Shown here in pieces: positions 1-8,404 of a DNA stretch of 42,211 nt; position 1 is the stretch's first letter; each line of letters starts with the position of its first letter. Origin of the DNA: CAYSCW01 sp964449165. GTDB lineage: Bacteria > Acidobacteriota > Aminicenantia > Aminicenantales > Aminicenantaceae. The translations under genes were made by a program, and so were the position numbers. The notes beneath the pieces are model-generated. The model had not been told where the DNA came from. It ran no database searches and saw only the letters and a list, made by a program, of their open reading frames with translations. The stretch is taken from positions 1 through 42,211 of the forward strand of contig CAYVAT010000028.1 in assembly GCA_964449165.1 (NCBI GenBank), given 5' to 3'.

Positions 1-812
1 TTCCCTTCAGGGGAATAAATATTTATCTCGTATTTATCCGGATAGCCAAAATAAATAAAATCATTCTGAGCTAAAGCATATCTAATTCGCGGCCTAAATG
101 CCCAGATGCTTAATGCGTCAGCAAGGAATTGTCCTAAAGAGGATACGTCTCTTCCAGTCGGGAGAGGCATTTTAATCTCTTCCTTATAAAGTTCCACAAG
201 GGAACTGAATTTGTTGTCGAGCAGGCTAAGAATCCTGGCTGTCTTCTGAATGTTGGCTTCCTGAGATGTATCAGTCTTGATGGCGATTATTATATCTTTT
301 GAGTTGAGAGACAGATTCTCATATCTATTCAACATCCGGGTGTGACGTAAAAATTTTCCATCCTTATCAAAAAAGGAAATTCTCTGGTTTCTTATGTCAG
401 TTATGTATAGATTGTTATCTTTATCAAATTTTGCCACGGATAAACTCTGAAACTCTCCAGGGCCTTGGCCCTCTCTTCCGATAGTGAGAAGATATTTACC
501 GTTAGGATCGTATTTCAGGATTCGGTTGTTATCCGGGTCGCTCACGTAAAAATTTCCCTCTTCATCAGTGTTAAATGCGATGGAGTTGCCAAACATGTAA
601 TTTTCATCTCCCTCAATTTCTCCTATGGAAAGCTCCTCTTTAAAAACTATCCGCATCTTTGATTCTGGATTTATTGGATTGGAAACGGCAACAATGTCTT
701 CTGATTCTTGAATTGTGTTCATCTCTTCAGCAAGCATCTCTTTAGGGAGATAATTTATGGACAGAAAAATTGAGATGGATAAAACTAAAAGAGGCAAAAT
801 TTTTTTATTCAT
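1..812 (-). CDS. 6-bladed beta-propeller secreted protein (partial, 3' end outside window)
   Basis: The reading frame is open from an ATG at 812 to the window edge, about 270 residues, so the C-terminus is missing. The start is preceded by a strong ribosome site (AAAGGGGGAGAG). The first ~20 residues (MNKKILPLLVLSISIFLSIN) look like a signal peptide or lipoprotein-type leader without an obvious lipobox Cys. From about residue 70 there are NHL/6-bladed-propeller blades with the phrases YVSDPDNNRILKYDPNGKYL, GREGQGPGEFQ and YITDIRNQRISFFDKDGKFL. This matches the '6-bladed beta-propeller' family that is abundant in Aminicenantes and Bacteroidetes, generally of unknown ligand and extracytoplasmic. 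It lies downstream of the aminotransferase, but a terminator at 890-917 separates them, so it is probably an independent unit. Confidence 0.85.
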   Translation of the reverse strand, partial: MNKKILPLLVLSISIFLSINYLPKEMLAEEMNTIQESEDIVAVSNPINPESKMRIVFKEELSIGEIEGDENYMFGNSIAFNTDEEGNFYVSDPDNNRILKYDPNGKYLLTIGREGQGPGEFQSLSVAKFDKDNNLYITDIRNQRISFFDKDGKFLRHTRMLNRYENLSLNSKDIIIAIKTDTSQEANIQKTARILSLLDNKFSSLVELYKEEIKMPLPTGRDVSSLGQFLADALSIWAFRPRIRYALAQNDFIYFGYPDKYEINIYSPEG

Positions 813-889
813 CTCTCCCCCTTTCTTTATCACTTTTTATCATAGATTATTGATGAAAATACATCAAGCTCTATTCAGGACTTCAAAAA

Positions 890-917
890 ATAAATACATT
901 GGAGAGTATTCCAATGT
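890..917 (-). terminator. Intrinsic terminator of the lysine/threonine operon
   Basis: On the minus strand an 8-bp perfect stem ACATTGGA/TCCAATGT (896-917) with a 6-nt loop is followed at once by the T-rich run TATTTATTTTTTG. It lies about 40 bases past the aminotransferase stop, between that gene and the propeller gene. Stem, loop size and T tract all fit a rho-independent terminator. Confidence 0.65.
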
Positions 918-957
918 CTATAGACTATTGAAGGAGGGGAGAGGCAAGGATTGATGT

Positions 958-2103
958 TTATGGTTTGGATTCAAAATGTCGGCCGATCCGGCGGATGCCT
1001 TCCTCGATATTTTCAGGAGAAGCGGCAAAAGATATCCTCAGGAAACCTTCTCCGCCCTTTCCGAAGGCTGTACCGGGAATAGTGACGACCTTCTCCTTTT
1101 TGAGAAGGCTCAAAGAGATTTCCAGGGAAGTTCCGTAGTGGGCGGCTTTATCTGATACATCCAGCAGTAAATAAAATGTTCCTGAAGGTTTTATATATTT
1201 CAGGTTTGTGTATTTTTCGACACAACTCATAGCCAGATCTCTTCTGCGGCGGAACTCTTCGATGTTCTTGGCTTTTTCTCTGTCTGCAGCTCCACGCAGG
1301 GTAAAAAGAGCAATCCGCTGGGAAAGCACTGATGCACATATCACTGCCATCTGATGGATGCCGATAAAAGGTTTGCCAAACTCCGGGGGAAAAATACACC
1401 AGCCTAATCTCCAGCCGGTCATGCTGTAACTTTTAGACAGGCTGTTCAGCACCACGCAGGTTGACATATGGTTGGCTATAGAATCCGGCCGTTCATCAAA
1501 GTAGATATCACAATAGACCTCATCAGAAATAGCTGTAATATTTTTTTCGGTTAGCATTCTGGCGAGCTTCTCCAGCTCCGATCGTGAATAGACAGCACCG
1601 CTTGGATTGTTCGGGCTGTTTAGAATGATAGCCTTGGTTCTCTCACTTATGAGAGCTTCTATATCCTCGGCCCTGAGCGAGAAGTTGTTATCTGGATGAA
1701 GCAAGTACTTCTTAGGTGTTCCGCCTGCGATTTTAGTCACTGATTCATAAGTAGGAAATCCTGGATCAGGAACAAGGACTTCATCTTCAGGATCGACGAT
1801 CACAAGCAGCGCCACAAAAAGAGCCTCTTCTGAGCCGACAGTAATGCAAACCTGGTCGGCAGTGACCCGAAGTCCGCTCTTTTCAGCAATAATCTCTCGT
1901 AGTTCTCTGAGCCCGGCATTGGGGCTGTAGCCCAAATGCCAGTCGTCAACATTTTCCTTCAGGATATCGCGAAGAGCTTTAGGCGTAGGGAAGGAAGGCT
2001 CGCCCAGCCCAAGGTTAATACAGGATGAATCGCCAAGATCATTGATGCGGCGAAGCAGTGTCTTTTCGATATTCAGGGCGCGCCCGCCTATAAGAGACCT
2101 CAT
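958..2103 (-). CDS. PLP-dependent class I/II aminotransferase, probably the N-acetyl-diaminopimelate/aspartate type
   Basis: The product is 381 aa, the usual length for fold-type I aminotransferases (AspC/PatA-like). Visible landmarks are the substrate-side loop LGLGEPSFPTP (about 32-42), the NSPNNPSG motif, the DEVY motif of the cofactor-binding Asp/Tyr, and SLSKSYSMTGWRLGW, in which K224 should be the Schiff-base Lys. It starts 10 bases after the dapH stop in the same operon as dapH, homoserine kinase and a DapA-like protein. The best inference is the N-acetyl-L,L-diaminopimelate aminotransferase step after DapH. A broader aspartate/aromatic aminotransferase cannot be excluded, because the family is poorly separable by sequence. 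The ribosome site is weak (AGAAGA). Confidence 0.85.
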   Translation of the reverse strand: MRSLIGGRALNIEKTLLRRINDLGDSSCINLGLGEPSFPTPKALRDILKENVDDWHLGYSPNAGLRELREIIAEKSGLRVTADQVCITVGSEEALFVALLVIVDPEDEVLVPDPGFPTYESVTKIAGGTPKKYLLHPDNNFSLRAEDIEALISERTKAIILNSPNNPSGAVYSRSELEKLARMLTEKNITAISDEVYCDIYFDERPDSIANHMSTCVVLNSLSKSYSMTGWRLGWCIFPPEFGKPFIGIHQMAVICASVLSQRIALFTLRGAADREKAKNIEEFRRRRDLAMSCVEKYTNLKYIKPSGTFYLLLDVSDKAAHYGTSLEISLSLLKKEKVVTIPGTAFGKGGEGFLRISFAASPENIEEGIRRIGRHFESKP

Positions 2104-2113
2104 TTTCTTCTAC

Positions 2114-2836
2114 TCATCTTAGCTTGCGCAGGCTGCTCACGATTGAGATTTTATCCTTGCTTGAGATGCTTTCTACCTTGCGGATAACCTTGGCAGGCAT
2201 TCCGGCGACTATGACGCCGGGCGGCACATCTTCCAGGACAACTGCCCCTGCCGCAACAACACTGCCTTTTCCCACTGTCGTCCCTGCCAGTACAACTGCA
2301 TTGGCACCAACCAGTACGCCATCTTCGATAACTGCAGGTTTTTTGCTCGGAGGTTCCAACACTCCTGCAATCACAGCGCCAGCACTGATATGACAGTTGC
2401 GGCCGATGATCGCCCTGGCTCCGATTACAGCATTCATATCGACCATTGTCCGGGCACCTATCTCAGCACCGACATTGATCACTGCCCCCATCATTATGAT
2501 GCAGTCCTTGCCTATGCTGGCTCCTTCTCTGATAACTGCATAAGGTTCAATCCTTGCCTTGACTTTATTCAGGTCGAGAAGGGGTAGTGCCGAATAACGG
2601 GCTGTGATTTCCACATGTTTGTCTTTGATGCGCTCTTTATGTTCTTCCATCCAGCTCTGGATCAAAGGGTAATCACCGATCAATATCCATAAGTCTTGAC
2701 TGCCGAAGACATGAAACTTCTGATCTTGGAAATCCTTTTCTTTAAAATTCCCAGAAATGTACACTTTGGATGGGGTTTTCTTCTTGCTCTTAGAGATGAG
2801 TTCGGCGATCGTTTTATAGTTCGTCTTTCGCTTCAT
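2114..2836 (-). CDS. dapH: 2,3,4,5-tetrahydropyridine-2,6-dicarboxylate N-acetyltransferase
   Basis: This is a left-handed beta-helix acyltransferase that acetylates tetrahydrodipicolinate in the acetyl branch of the diaminopimelate/lysine pathway. From the ATG at 2836 the product is 240 aa, close to the roughly 236 aa of Bacillus DapH. An upstream in-frame start at 2980 would add 48 residues that merely read through thrB, so it is rejected. The N-terminal alpha/beta region (1-85) holds the family phrase LDLNKVKARIEPYAVIREGA. It is followed by hexapeptide repeats with IMMGAVINVGAEIG, MVDMNAVIGARAIIG, CHISAGAVIAGVLEPPSKKP and GMPAKVIRK at the end. The start lies 23 bases inside the end of thrB, with GGTGG in front, which points to translational coupling. 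Confidence 0.92.
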   Translation of the reverse strand: MKRKTNYKTIAELISKSKKKTPSKVYISGNFKEKDFQDQKFHVFGSQDLWILIGDYPLIQSWMEEHKERIKDKHVEITARYSALPLLDLNKVKARIEPYAVIREGASIGKDCIIMMGAVINVGAEIGARTMVDMNAVIGARAIIGRNCHISAGAVIAGVLEPPSKKPAVIEDGVLVGANAVVLAGTTVGKGSVVAAGAVVLEDVPPGVIVAGMPAKVIRKVESISSKDKISIVSSLRKLR

Positions 2837-3749
2837 CGATTTCCACCAATCCTGTGTTGCTGGAGCGTGTGATGATGATTTCGTTATCGAGGCCATGTTG
2901 ATGCGACAGCGCCTCCATGATCTCGGTGATTTTTTCTGCCTTTTCCTCTTCGCAGATAGCGAACACAGAGGAACCTCCACCGCTTACATTACATCCATAG
3001 GCTCCTGCTTCCAGAACTTTTTTCTTGATTTCCTTGTACCCAGGGATGAAGCTCGATCTCACAGGCTCTGAAATGTGATCTATGTTTATCGCTTCACCTA
3101 TTTTTTTTAAATCCCCACTCAGAATGGCAAGAATTAAGGAGGCACAGCAGGACATCTGTTCTTTCACTTTGTCCAGTGGGAGGCTGTCAGGGATCAGGCC
3201 TCTTGTTGTCTTTTGTGCTTTTTTCATGACAGAGATGACGATTGGAATATCCGGCAATTCCATTCTCTCTGCGATGAAGGGAGAATAGCTTTTTATCATC
3301 ACAAAGCCTCCAAGGAGACAACCTGCAACATTATCAGCATGGGCTGCGCTCCCTGTTGCGCACTCGCCCTGCCTGGCGATATCGATGATGCCCTCAGGGT
3401 TCAAATCAGCATCCAGGAGTTTGTTCAGGCCGTAAACACAGGCCACTGCAGAAGCTCCTGAAGTTCCCAGGCCTGAACAGGATCTTACATGTTTTCTTAT
3501 TTCTACATTGACGCCTTTGGTTGTTCCTACTCTTTTGAAAAATTCCGAAGCAGCTATGCCAGCAGAGTTGGTTTCTGCAGAGGAGGGAATCCCTTCGTCC
3601 CTTCCCACAATATTGATGTTTATGTCACCTGTATCGTTCAATTCTGTTGTAATTATATCCCGGGGATTTTCTAAGGATATGGCAAAGATGTCGAAACCAG
3701 GCCCAAAATTGGCTATGGTAGCAGGAGCTTTGACAGTGACTTTTTTCAA
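2814..3749 (-). CDS. thrB: Homoserine kinase (GHMP kinase family)
   Basis: The enzyme phosphorylates L-homoserine for threonine synthesis; the 311 aa length is normal. The N-terminal APATIANFGPGFD is GHMP motif 1, CSGLGTSGASAVA (about 91-103) is the ATP-binding GLGSSGAS-type loop, and NVSGGGSSVFAI is motif 3. The phrase HADNVAGCLLGGF resembles archaeal-style ThrB. The start codon is TTG at 3749. The next in-frame codons upstream include a TGA, so no other start is available, and the TTG overlaps the dapA stop (TTGA). Its own 3' end overlaps dapH by 23 bases. Placing thrB among lysine genes puts two outlets of the aspartate family in one transcript. No aspartokinase, homoserine dehydrogenase or threonine synthase is in the window. 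Confidence 0.88.
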   Translation of the reverse strand: MKKVTVKAPATIANFGPGFDIFAISLENPRDIITTELNDTGDININIVGRDEGIPSSAETNSAGIAASEFFKRVGTTKGVNVEIRKHVRSCSGLGTSGASAVACVYGLNKLLDADLNPEGIIDIARQGECATGSAAHADNVAGCLLGGFVMIKSYSPFIAERMELPDIPIVISVMKKAQKTTRGLIPDSLPLDKVKEQMSCCASLILAILSGDLKKIGEAINIDHISEPVRSSFIPGYKEIKKKVLEAGAYGCNVSGGGSSVFAICEEEKAEKITEIMEALSHQHGLDNEIIITRSSNTGLVEIDEAKDEL

Positions 3750-4624
3750 ATCAGGCCATCATCTTTCATGATTTTCTTCAGGATCTCTCTTTTCGGTTCA
3801 CTCAGCCTGGTGAGAGGAATCCTCAATCCTCCACCAGGTAAATCCATAAGGGACAGAGCTTCCTTGGCAGCCATGGGGTTTGTTTCCATCCTCAAGGCTT
3901 CGAAAAGACTGTAATACCTGTGGTGGATTTCTTCGGCTTTACCAAACTCACCTTTAAGGCAATGGTCGACCAAATCCCTCATTACCTCAGGAACGATATT
4001 TCCTGCAACAGTAAAGACTCCGTTTCCGCCGAAAGAGAGGAATGGATATGCAGTGGTGTCCTTTCCAGTAAAAACTGCAAACTCTTGCCCTCTGGTAAGA
4101 TGCAGAATTTTTGCCAGATGATCCATAGCCTTATTACCGTCCTTTGTGGCAATGATATTATCTATTTGAGCCAGTTTGACATATGTTTCGGGTTCGATGT
4201 TGATGCCTACCCTGGCAGGAGCATTGTGGATGATTATGGGAATTTTAGAGTTCGAAGCGACTCGCTCATAAAATTCGACAACTCCGGATTGGCTGGGCAA
4301 AACGAGGAAGGGAACAAACACTACGGCGTAGTCGCAGCCCATGTCCTGATAGAGCTTGACTCGGTTTATGGTCTGTTTCAGGTTGTGTGAACAAGTGTCC
4401 GGAGCTATTTTGCATTTACCTCCCGATTCATCGACAACAATTTCAATGAGCTTTTGTATTTCCGACTCTGTCAGCGCTGGATTTTCCCCGGTTACTCCAA
4501 GAGGGGCTATGCCGTGGATTCCGCTTTGAACCTGGCGCCGGACCAGATTTCTTAATCCTTCCTCATCCAGATTCAAGTTTTTATCAAAGGGCGTTATTAA
4601 TAGAGTGAAAGCTCCTGTTATCAT
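3746..4624 (-). CDS. DapA/NAL-family aldolase with altered catalytic triad
   Basis: The product is 292 aa, exactly the length of 4-hydroxy-tetrahydrodipicolinate synthase, and it aligns with E. coli DapA without gaps through residue 164. The Schiff-base Lys is present (K161 in IIATKDGN), as are T45, G46, E47 and R138. All three residues of the E. coli proton-relay triad differ: T44 is V (GVTGE), Y107 is L (VPFLVLPSQ), and Y133 is H (IIIHNAPARVG). Position in the operon, first gene before thrB, dapH and aminotransferase, argues for DapA. The residues argue for a divergent mechanism or a different pyruvate aldolase of the family. AAGGATTGG stands before the ATG. I leave the symbol empty because of the active-site changes. 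Confidence 0.82.
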   Translation of the reverse strand: MITGAFTLLITPFDKNLNLDEEGLRNLVRRQVQSGIHGIAPLGVTGENPALTESEIQKLIEIVVDESGGKCKIAPDTCSHNLKQTINRVKLYQDMGCDYAVVFVPFLVLPSQSGVVEFYERVASNSKIPIIIHNAPARVGINIEPETYVKLAQIDNIIATKDGNKAMDHLAKILHLTRGQEFAVFTGKDTTAYPFLSFGGNGVFTVAGNIVPEVMRDLVDHCLKGEFGKAEEIHHRYYSLFEALRMETNPMAAKEALSLMDLPGGGLRIPLTRLSEPKREILKKIMKDDGLI

Positions 4625-4821
4625 TTTTACACCAATCCTTCATAAAATTCGAATAATCTGACACAAAAAGAGACATCGAATCCGAAAAAAAATTTCCACT
4701 CATTCATGTATCACAGGGTTCATATGTAGTCAAGATAAAGAGATAGATAGGTGGCGTTTCCGTGATAATTTTGGGAAATGTGAGCCTATTGATCTGGGAA
4801 AAAACGTAATATCTGTATTAA

Positions 4822-7800
4822 CTAGAAGACAATATTAAATTCTGTCCCCTTTTCTTTTTTAAGTTCTACAGTACCTTCAATCTGTTGCACCAGATCCAGG
4901 ATCAGCTGCATGCCTAATGTTTCTGTATTATGCATGTCTAATCCTTCAGGAAACCCGGTCCCTGTATCTTTCATCGTTAATTTGTATTTTCCGTTTTTAT
5001 TCGAGCGCATCCATACGATTATCTCTCCGCCTTTTCCATCAGGGAAAGCATGCTTCAGGGAATTCGAGGCAATCTCACTTATAATCAGACCACAAGGAAT
5101 AGCTTTGTTAATATCAAGATAAACATCTTTTACATCTACCTTGAAGTCAATCGGGTCCTTCCCAACCCTGTATGCAGAGAATAGATGATTAGTAAGTCTC
5201 TTTATATAATCTGAGAAGTCGATATTTGCCAGATCCTTGGATTGGTAGAGCTCTTCGTGGATGAGAGCCATGGATTTTATACGATTCTGGCTTTGTGTGA
5301 ACATGTCGACGATTTCCTCATCTTCGATTTGCCTTGACTGAAGTCTGAGGAGACTTGATATTATCTGCATATTGTTCTTAACCCGATGGTGAATTTCCTT
5401 AAGCAGAACTTCTTTCTCTTTGAGTGAAGCCTTGATTTGTCGCTCTCTCTCCTTGAGCGCCGCCTCAGTTTTCTTGCGGACATTAATTTCCTGCTGGAGC
5501 TCTTCGTTGGCAGCCCTTAACTCATTAGTGCGTTCTTCCACTCGCTTTTCCAGTTGCTTGGCTCTCTCTCTGATAGTATGCGTTCTGACATTAAAAATTG
5601 TGATAATCAGGAATAAAATGGCTATGCCGACAAAACCTCTAAACCACCATGTCTGCCAGAATGGAGGTGTAATCTTTATTCTTAATGATACCCCTTCATC
5701 ATTCCAGACGCCGTCGTTATTCGAACCTTTGACTCTGAAAACATAGTTTCCGGGCGGGAGATTTGTGTAGGTTGCAAAGCGCCTGTTCCCTACATAATTC
5801 CAGTCTTTCTCAAAGCCTTCCATCATATAAGCATACTTGTTCTTCTCTGGTGAGACATAATGAAGCGCTGCAAACTGGAAAGAAAAAATTCTATCTTTAT
5901 AAGAAAGCTCAATCTCTTTGGTCTCCAGAATGGATTTACTCAAGATTGAATGCTCATCTTCTCCTTTACTGATCGGGACCGATTTATTGAAAATCTGGAA
6001 ATCCGTTATCACAACTGGAGGAACATAGGGATTATCTTTAATGTGTTCAGGATGAAAGACGTTGAATCCGTTAACACCCCCGAAAAACATCTCCCCACTC
6101 TTACTTTTGTAACAAGCTCCTGTATTAAATTCATTGCTCTGAAGCCCATCTCTCACATCGTAGTTTCTGAACTCATCGGTTCCCGGATTAAACTTTGAGA
6201 TCCCTTTATTTGTACTAAGCCAGAGATATCCTTGGTCATCTTCCAGTATTCCATAAATCACATTGTTTGGCAGTCCATCTTCTTTGGTGTAATGGATAAA
6301 TTTTCCTTCTTTCTGGTCAAAACGATTGAGCCCTCCCCCGTAGGTTCCAACGCACAGTATGCCTGTGCTGTCTTCATAGAGGAAACTGACCCGATCATTG
6401 CTTAAGCTATAAGGATCGCTAGGATCATGTTTAAATTGAGTAAATTCTTCCTTTTCCCGATCAAATTTATTCAGTCCTTCACTCGTGCCAATCCAGAGCA
6501 TGCCTGCATGGTCTTCTAGGATGGCAGCAACCCGATCACTATATAGGCTGTTGGGTTTTTCAGAGTCATGTATGTAATGAGTAAATTCACCTGTTTTTTT
6601 ATCTAAACGGTTGAGCCCTCCTCCAAAAGTGCCGATCCAGAGTACACCTTTGCTGTCTTCATAAACTGACCGGACATAATTTGCACTCAGGCTGTTGAGA
6701 TTTTCAGGGTCATGATGATAACAGGTAAATTTTCGCTTTTCCCGATCAAATTTATTCAATCCATCATAGGTTCCAATCCAGAGCATGCCTTCACTGTCTT
6801 CAATGATTGACCTGACAAAATTGTTACTCAAGCTGTTAGGATCTCCTGGCTCATTGACCCAATGTTGAAACTTGCCACTTTTCCGGTCAAAGCGATTGAG
6901 CCCTCCGCCATAGGTGCCGATCCAGAGTACGCCAGATCGATCTTCATATAAAGAAAAGACATCACCTTTGTTCAGACTATATGGATTTTGGGGGTTGTGA
7001 TTGTAACTCAAAAATTTCTCTTTTTCTCTGGAGAACCGGTCGAAACCTCCTCCAAAAGTTCCAACCCAGATTACTCCTGTCCGGTCTTCACAAATTAACA
7101 GGATAAAATTACTGCTCAAGCTGTCAGGATTTCCCGGATCATTTACCCAGTGTTGAAACTCTCCTTTTTCCCGGTCAAAGCGATTGAGCCCTCCGCCATA
7201 GGTGCCGACCCAGAGTACAGACGTACTGTCTTCAAAGATTGATTTGACATAATTGTTACTCAGACTATTAGGGTTGGTAGGGTCATTTCTGAAATGAAGA
7301 AATGCCTTCTTTTCTCGATCAAATCTATCCAGTCCATTATCGGTTCCGATCCAGAGCGCACCATCCTTGTCTTCAAAGATTGCGCTGACAACATTATCGC
7401 TCAAGCTTTCAGGATTATCTGGGTCATGACAGAAATGTATGAATTTCCCCTTGTCCCGGTCAAGGCGATTGAGCCCTCCGCCATCGGTCCCGATCCAGAG
7501 CGCGCCAGTTTTATCCTCCCAGATCGTATTGACATAATTTTGATTCAGGCTGTTGGAGTCGTTGGAATGAGGCACGAAATGCTCGAATTGTCCGTTTTTG
7601 CGATTAAATTTATCTAAGCCCCTTCTTGTCCCGATCCAGAGAATTCCAGATGAATCTTCATAGATTGACAGGACGCAGTTATGACTTAAGCTTTCAGGAC
7701 TATCTGGGTCATGCATATAATGCGTGAATTCTTCCTTTTCACGATCAAAACGGTTAAGTCCTCCACTATAAGTCCCAACCCAGATCACGCCAGCCCTGTC

Positions 7801-8196
7801 TTCGTAAATCGAGAGGACATAATCATCGGATAATGAGGTTGGATCCTGCGTGATATCGTTATAGACAACGAAGCTGTATCCATCATATTTGTTCAGTCCG
7901 TCTTCTGTGCCAAACCATATGAATCCTTTACTGTCTTGGAGTATACAGTTTCCTGTGCTTTGGGAGAGTCCTTGTTCGATGGAAATATTCTCAAACTTTA
8001 TATTTTGCTGTCGGGCATCCAAGACTGAAGGAAAAAAGAGGCCTACAAGCGCTATAAGAGCTATGGATTGTAAAAGGAAGCTCCGTGAGAGTCCATGAAA
8101 TATCAAATTCTTAACTTTCTTGAATTGATGTGAATTTTTTTCACTCAGAGAAAGGATTCTTTCCTTTGGGTGTCTGATCTTTGAAGTTGTTTTCAT
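4822..8196 (-). CDS. Two-component propeller sensor histidine kinase (14 REG_prop repeats, Y_Y_Y, HisKA_2)
   Basis: ATG 8196 follows GAGAGGAATACAA; a TTG five codons upstream is less likely because it would overlap this ribosome site. The product is about 1124 aa. A membrane/signal segment lies at ~40-60. Fourteen ~47-residue repeats of the form SLSxNxVxSIxED..G.LWIGTxGGGLNRFD follow, fitting two seven-bladed periplasmic propellers. After them come a Y_Y_Y domain (GFEKDWNYVG, NLPPGNYVFRVKG), a membrane helix at ~853-874, a coiled coil, and a HisKA_2/HWE-like kinase with EIHHRVKNNMQIISSLLRLQ (His 936/937). The ATPase boxes are SEIASNSLKHAF, DTGTGFP and a final KGTEFNIVF. Unlike Bacteroides hybrid versions, there is no receiver or AraC output in the protein. 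The partner regulator is not adjacent, and the ligand is unknown. Confidence 0.93.
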   Translation of the reverse strand: MKTTSKIRHPKERILSLSEKNSHQFKKVKNLIFHGLSRSFLLQSIALIALVGLFFPSVLDARQQNIKFENISIEQGLSQSTGNCILQDSKGFIWFGTEDGLNKYDGYSFVVYNDITQDPTSLSDDYVLSIYEDRAGVIWVGTYSGGLNRFDREKEEFTHYMHDPDSPESLSHNCVLSIYEDSSGILWIGTRRGLDKFNRKNGQFEHFVPHSNDSNSLNQNYVNTIWEDKTGALWIGTDGGGLNRLDRDKGKFIHFCHDPDNPESLSDNVVSAIFEDKDGALWIGTDNGLDRFDREKKAFLHFRNDPTNPNSLSNNYVKSIFEDSTSVLWVGTYGGGLNRFDREKGEFQHWVNDPGNPDSLSSNFILLICEDRTGVIWVGTFGGGFDRFSREKEKFLSYNHNPQNPYSLNKGDVFSLYEDRSGVLWIGTYGGGLNRFDRKSGKFQHWVNEPGDPNSLSNNFVRSIIEDSEGMLWIGTYDGLNKFDREKRKFTCYHHDPENLNSLSANYVRSVYEDSKGVLWIGTFGGGLNRLDKKTGEFTHYIHDSEKPNSLYSDRVAAILEDHAGMLWIGTSEGLNKFDREKEEFTQFKHDPSDPYSLSNDRVSFLYEDSTGILCVGTYGGGLNRFDQKEGKFIHYTKEDGLPNNVIYGILEDDQGYLWLSTNKGISKFNPGTDEFRNYDVRDGLQSNEFNTGACYKSKSGEMFFGGVNGFNVFHPEHIKDNPYVPPVVITDFQIFNKSVPISKGEDEHSILSKSILETKEIELSYKDRIFSFQFAALHYVSPEKNKYAYMMEGFEKDWNYVGNRRFATYTNLPPGNYVFRVKGSNNDGVWNDEGVSLRIKITPPFWQTWWFRGFVGIAILFLIITIFNVRTHTIRERAKQLEKRVEERTNELRAANEELQQEINVRKKTEAALKERERQIKASLKEKEVLLKEIHHRVKNNMQIISSLLRLQSRQIEDEEIVDMFTQSQNRIKSMALIHEELYQSKDLANIDFSDYIKRLTNHLFSAYRVGKDPIDFKVDVKDVYLDINKAIPCGLIISEIASNSLKHAFPDGKGGEIIVWMRSNKNGKYKLTMKDTGTGFPEGLDMHNTETLGMQLILDLVQQIEGTVELKKEKGTEFNIVF

Positions 8197-8404
8197 TTGT
8201 ATTCCTCTCAAAAGTTTAGCTGGAATGTGTACTTTTATGTGTAATCTTTACAGAGATGGTCGCATCGTTCAATCACCTATCAGGATGAATTTGGAGGTGA
8301 TATATTCTGTTTTTTTCTAACTCATAAGGGTGATAATTTTGATTGCGGAAGATAACATTGAAGGTGGATTTGCTCAGGTTAAAAAAGGGGATTGCTTGTT
8401 GGAT

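Noticed and set aside
2837..2980. N-terminal extension of dapH from the ATG at 2980
   Set aside because: The extra 48 residues are low-complexity read-through of thrB in another frame and exceed the family length.
4625..4821. Possible riboswitch or attenuator before the dapA-like gene
   Set aside because: No lysine-riboswitch core, leader peptide rich in Lys/Thr, or terminator/antiterminator pair could be recognised.
6250..8000. Regular ~140-base periodic repeats that could be taken for a satellite or CRISPR-like array
   Set aside because: The period is that of propeller blades within one open frame, with amino-acid conservation. There are no unique spacers between identical short repeats.
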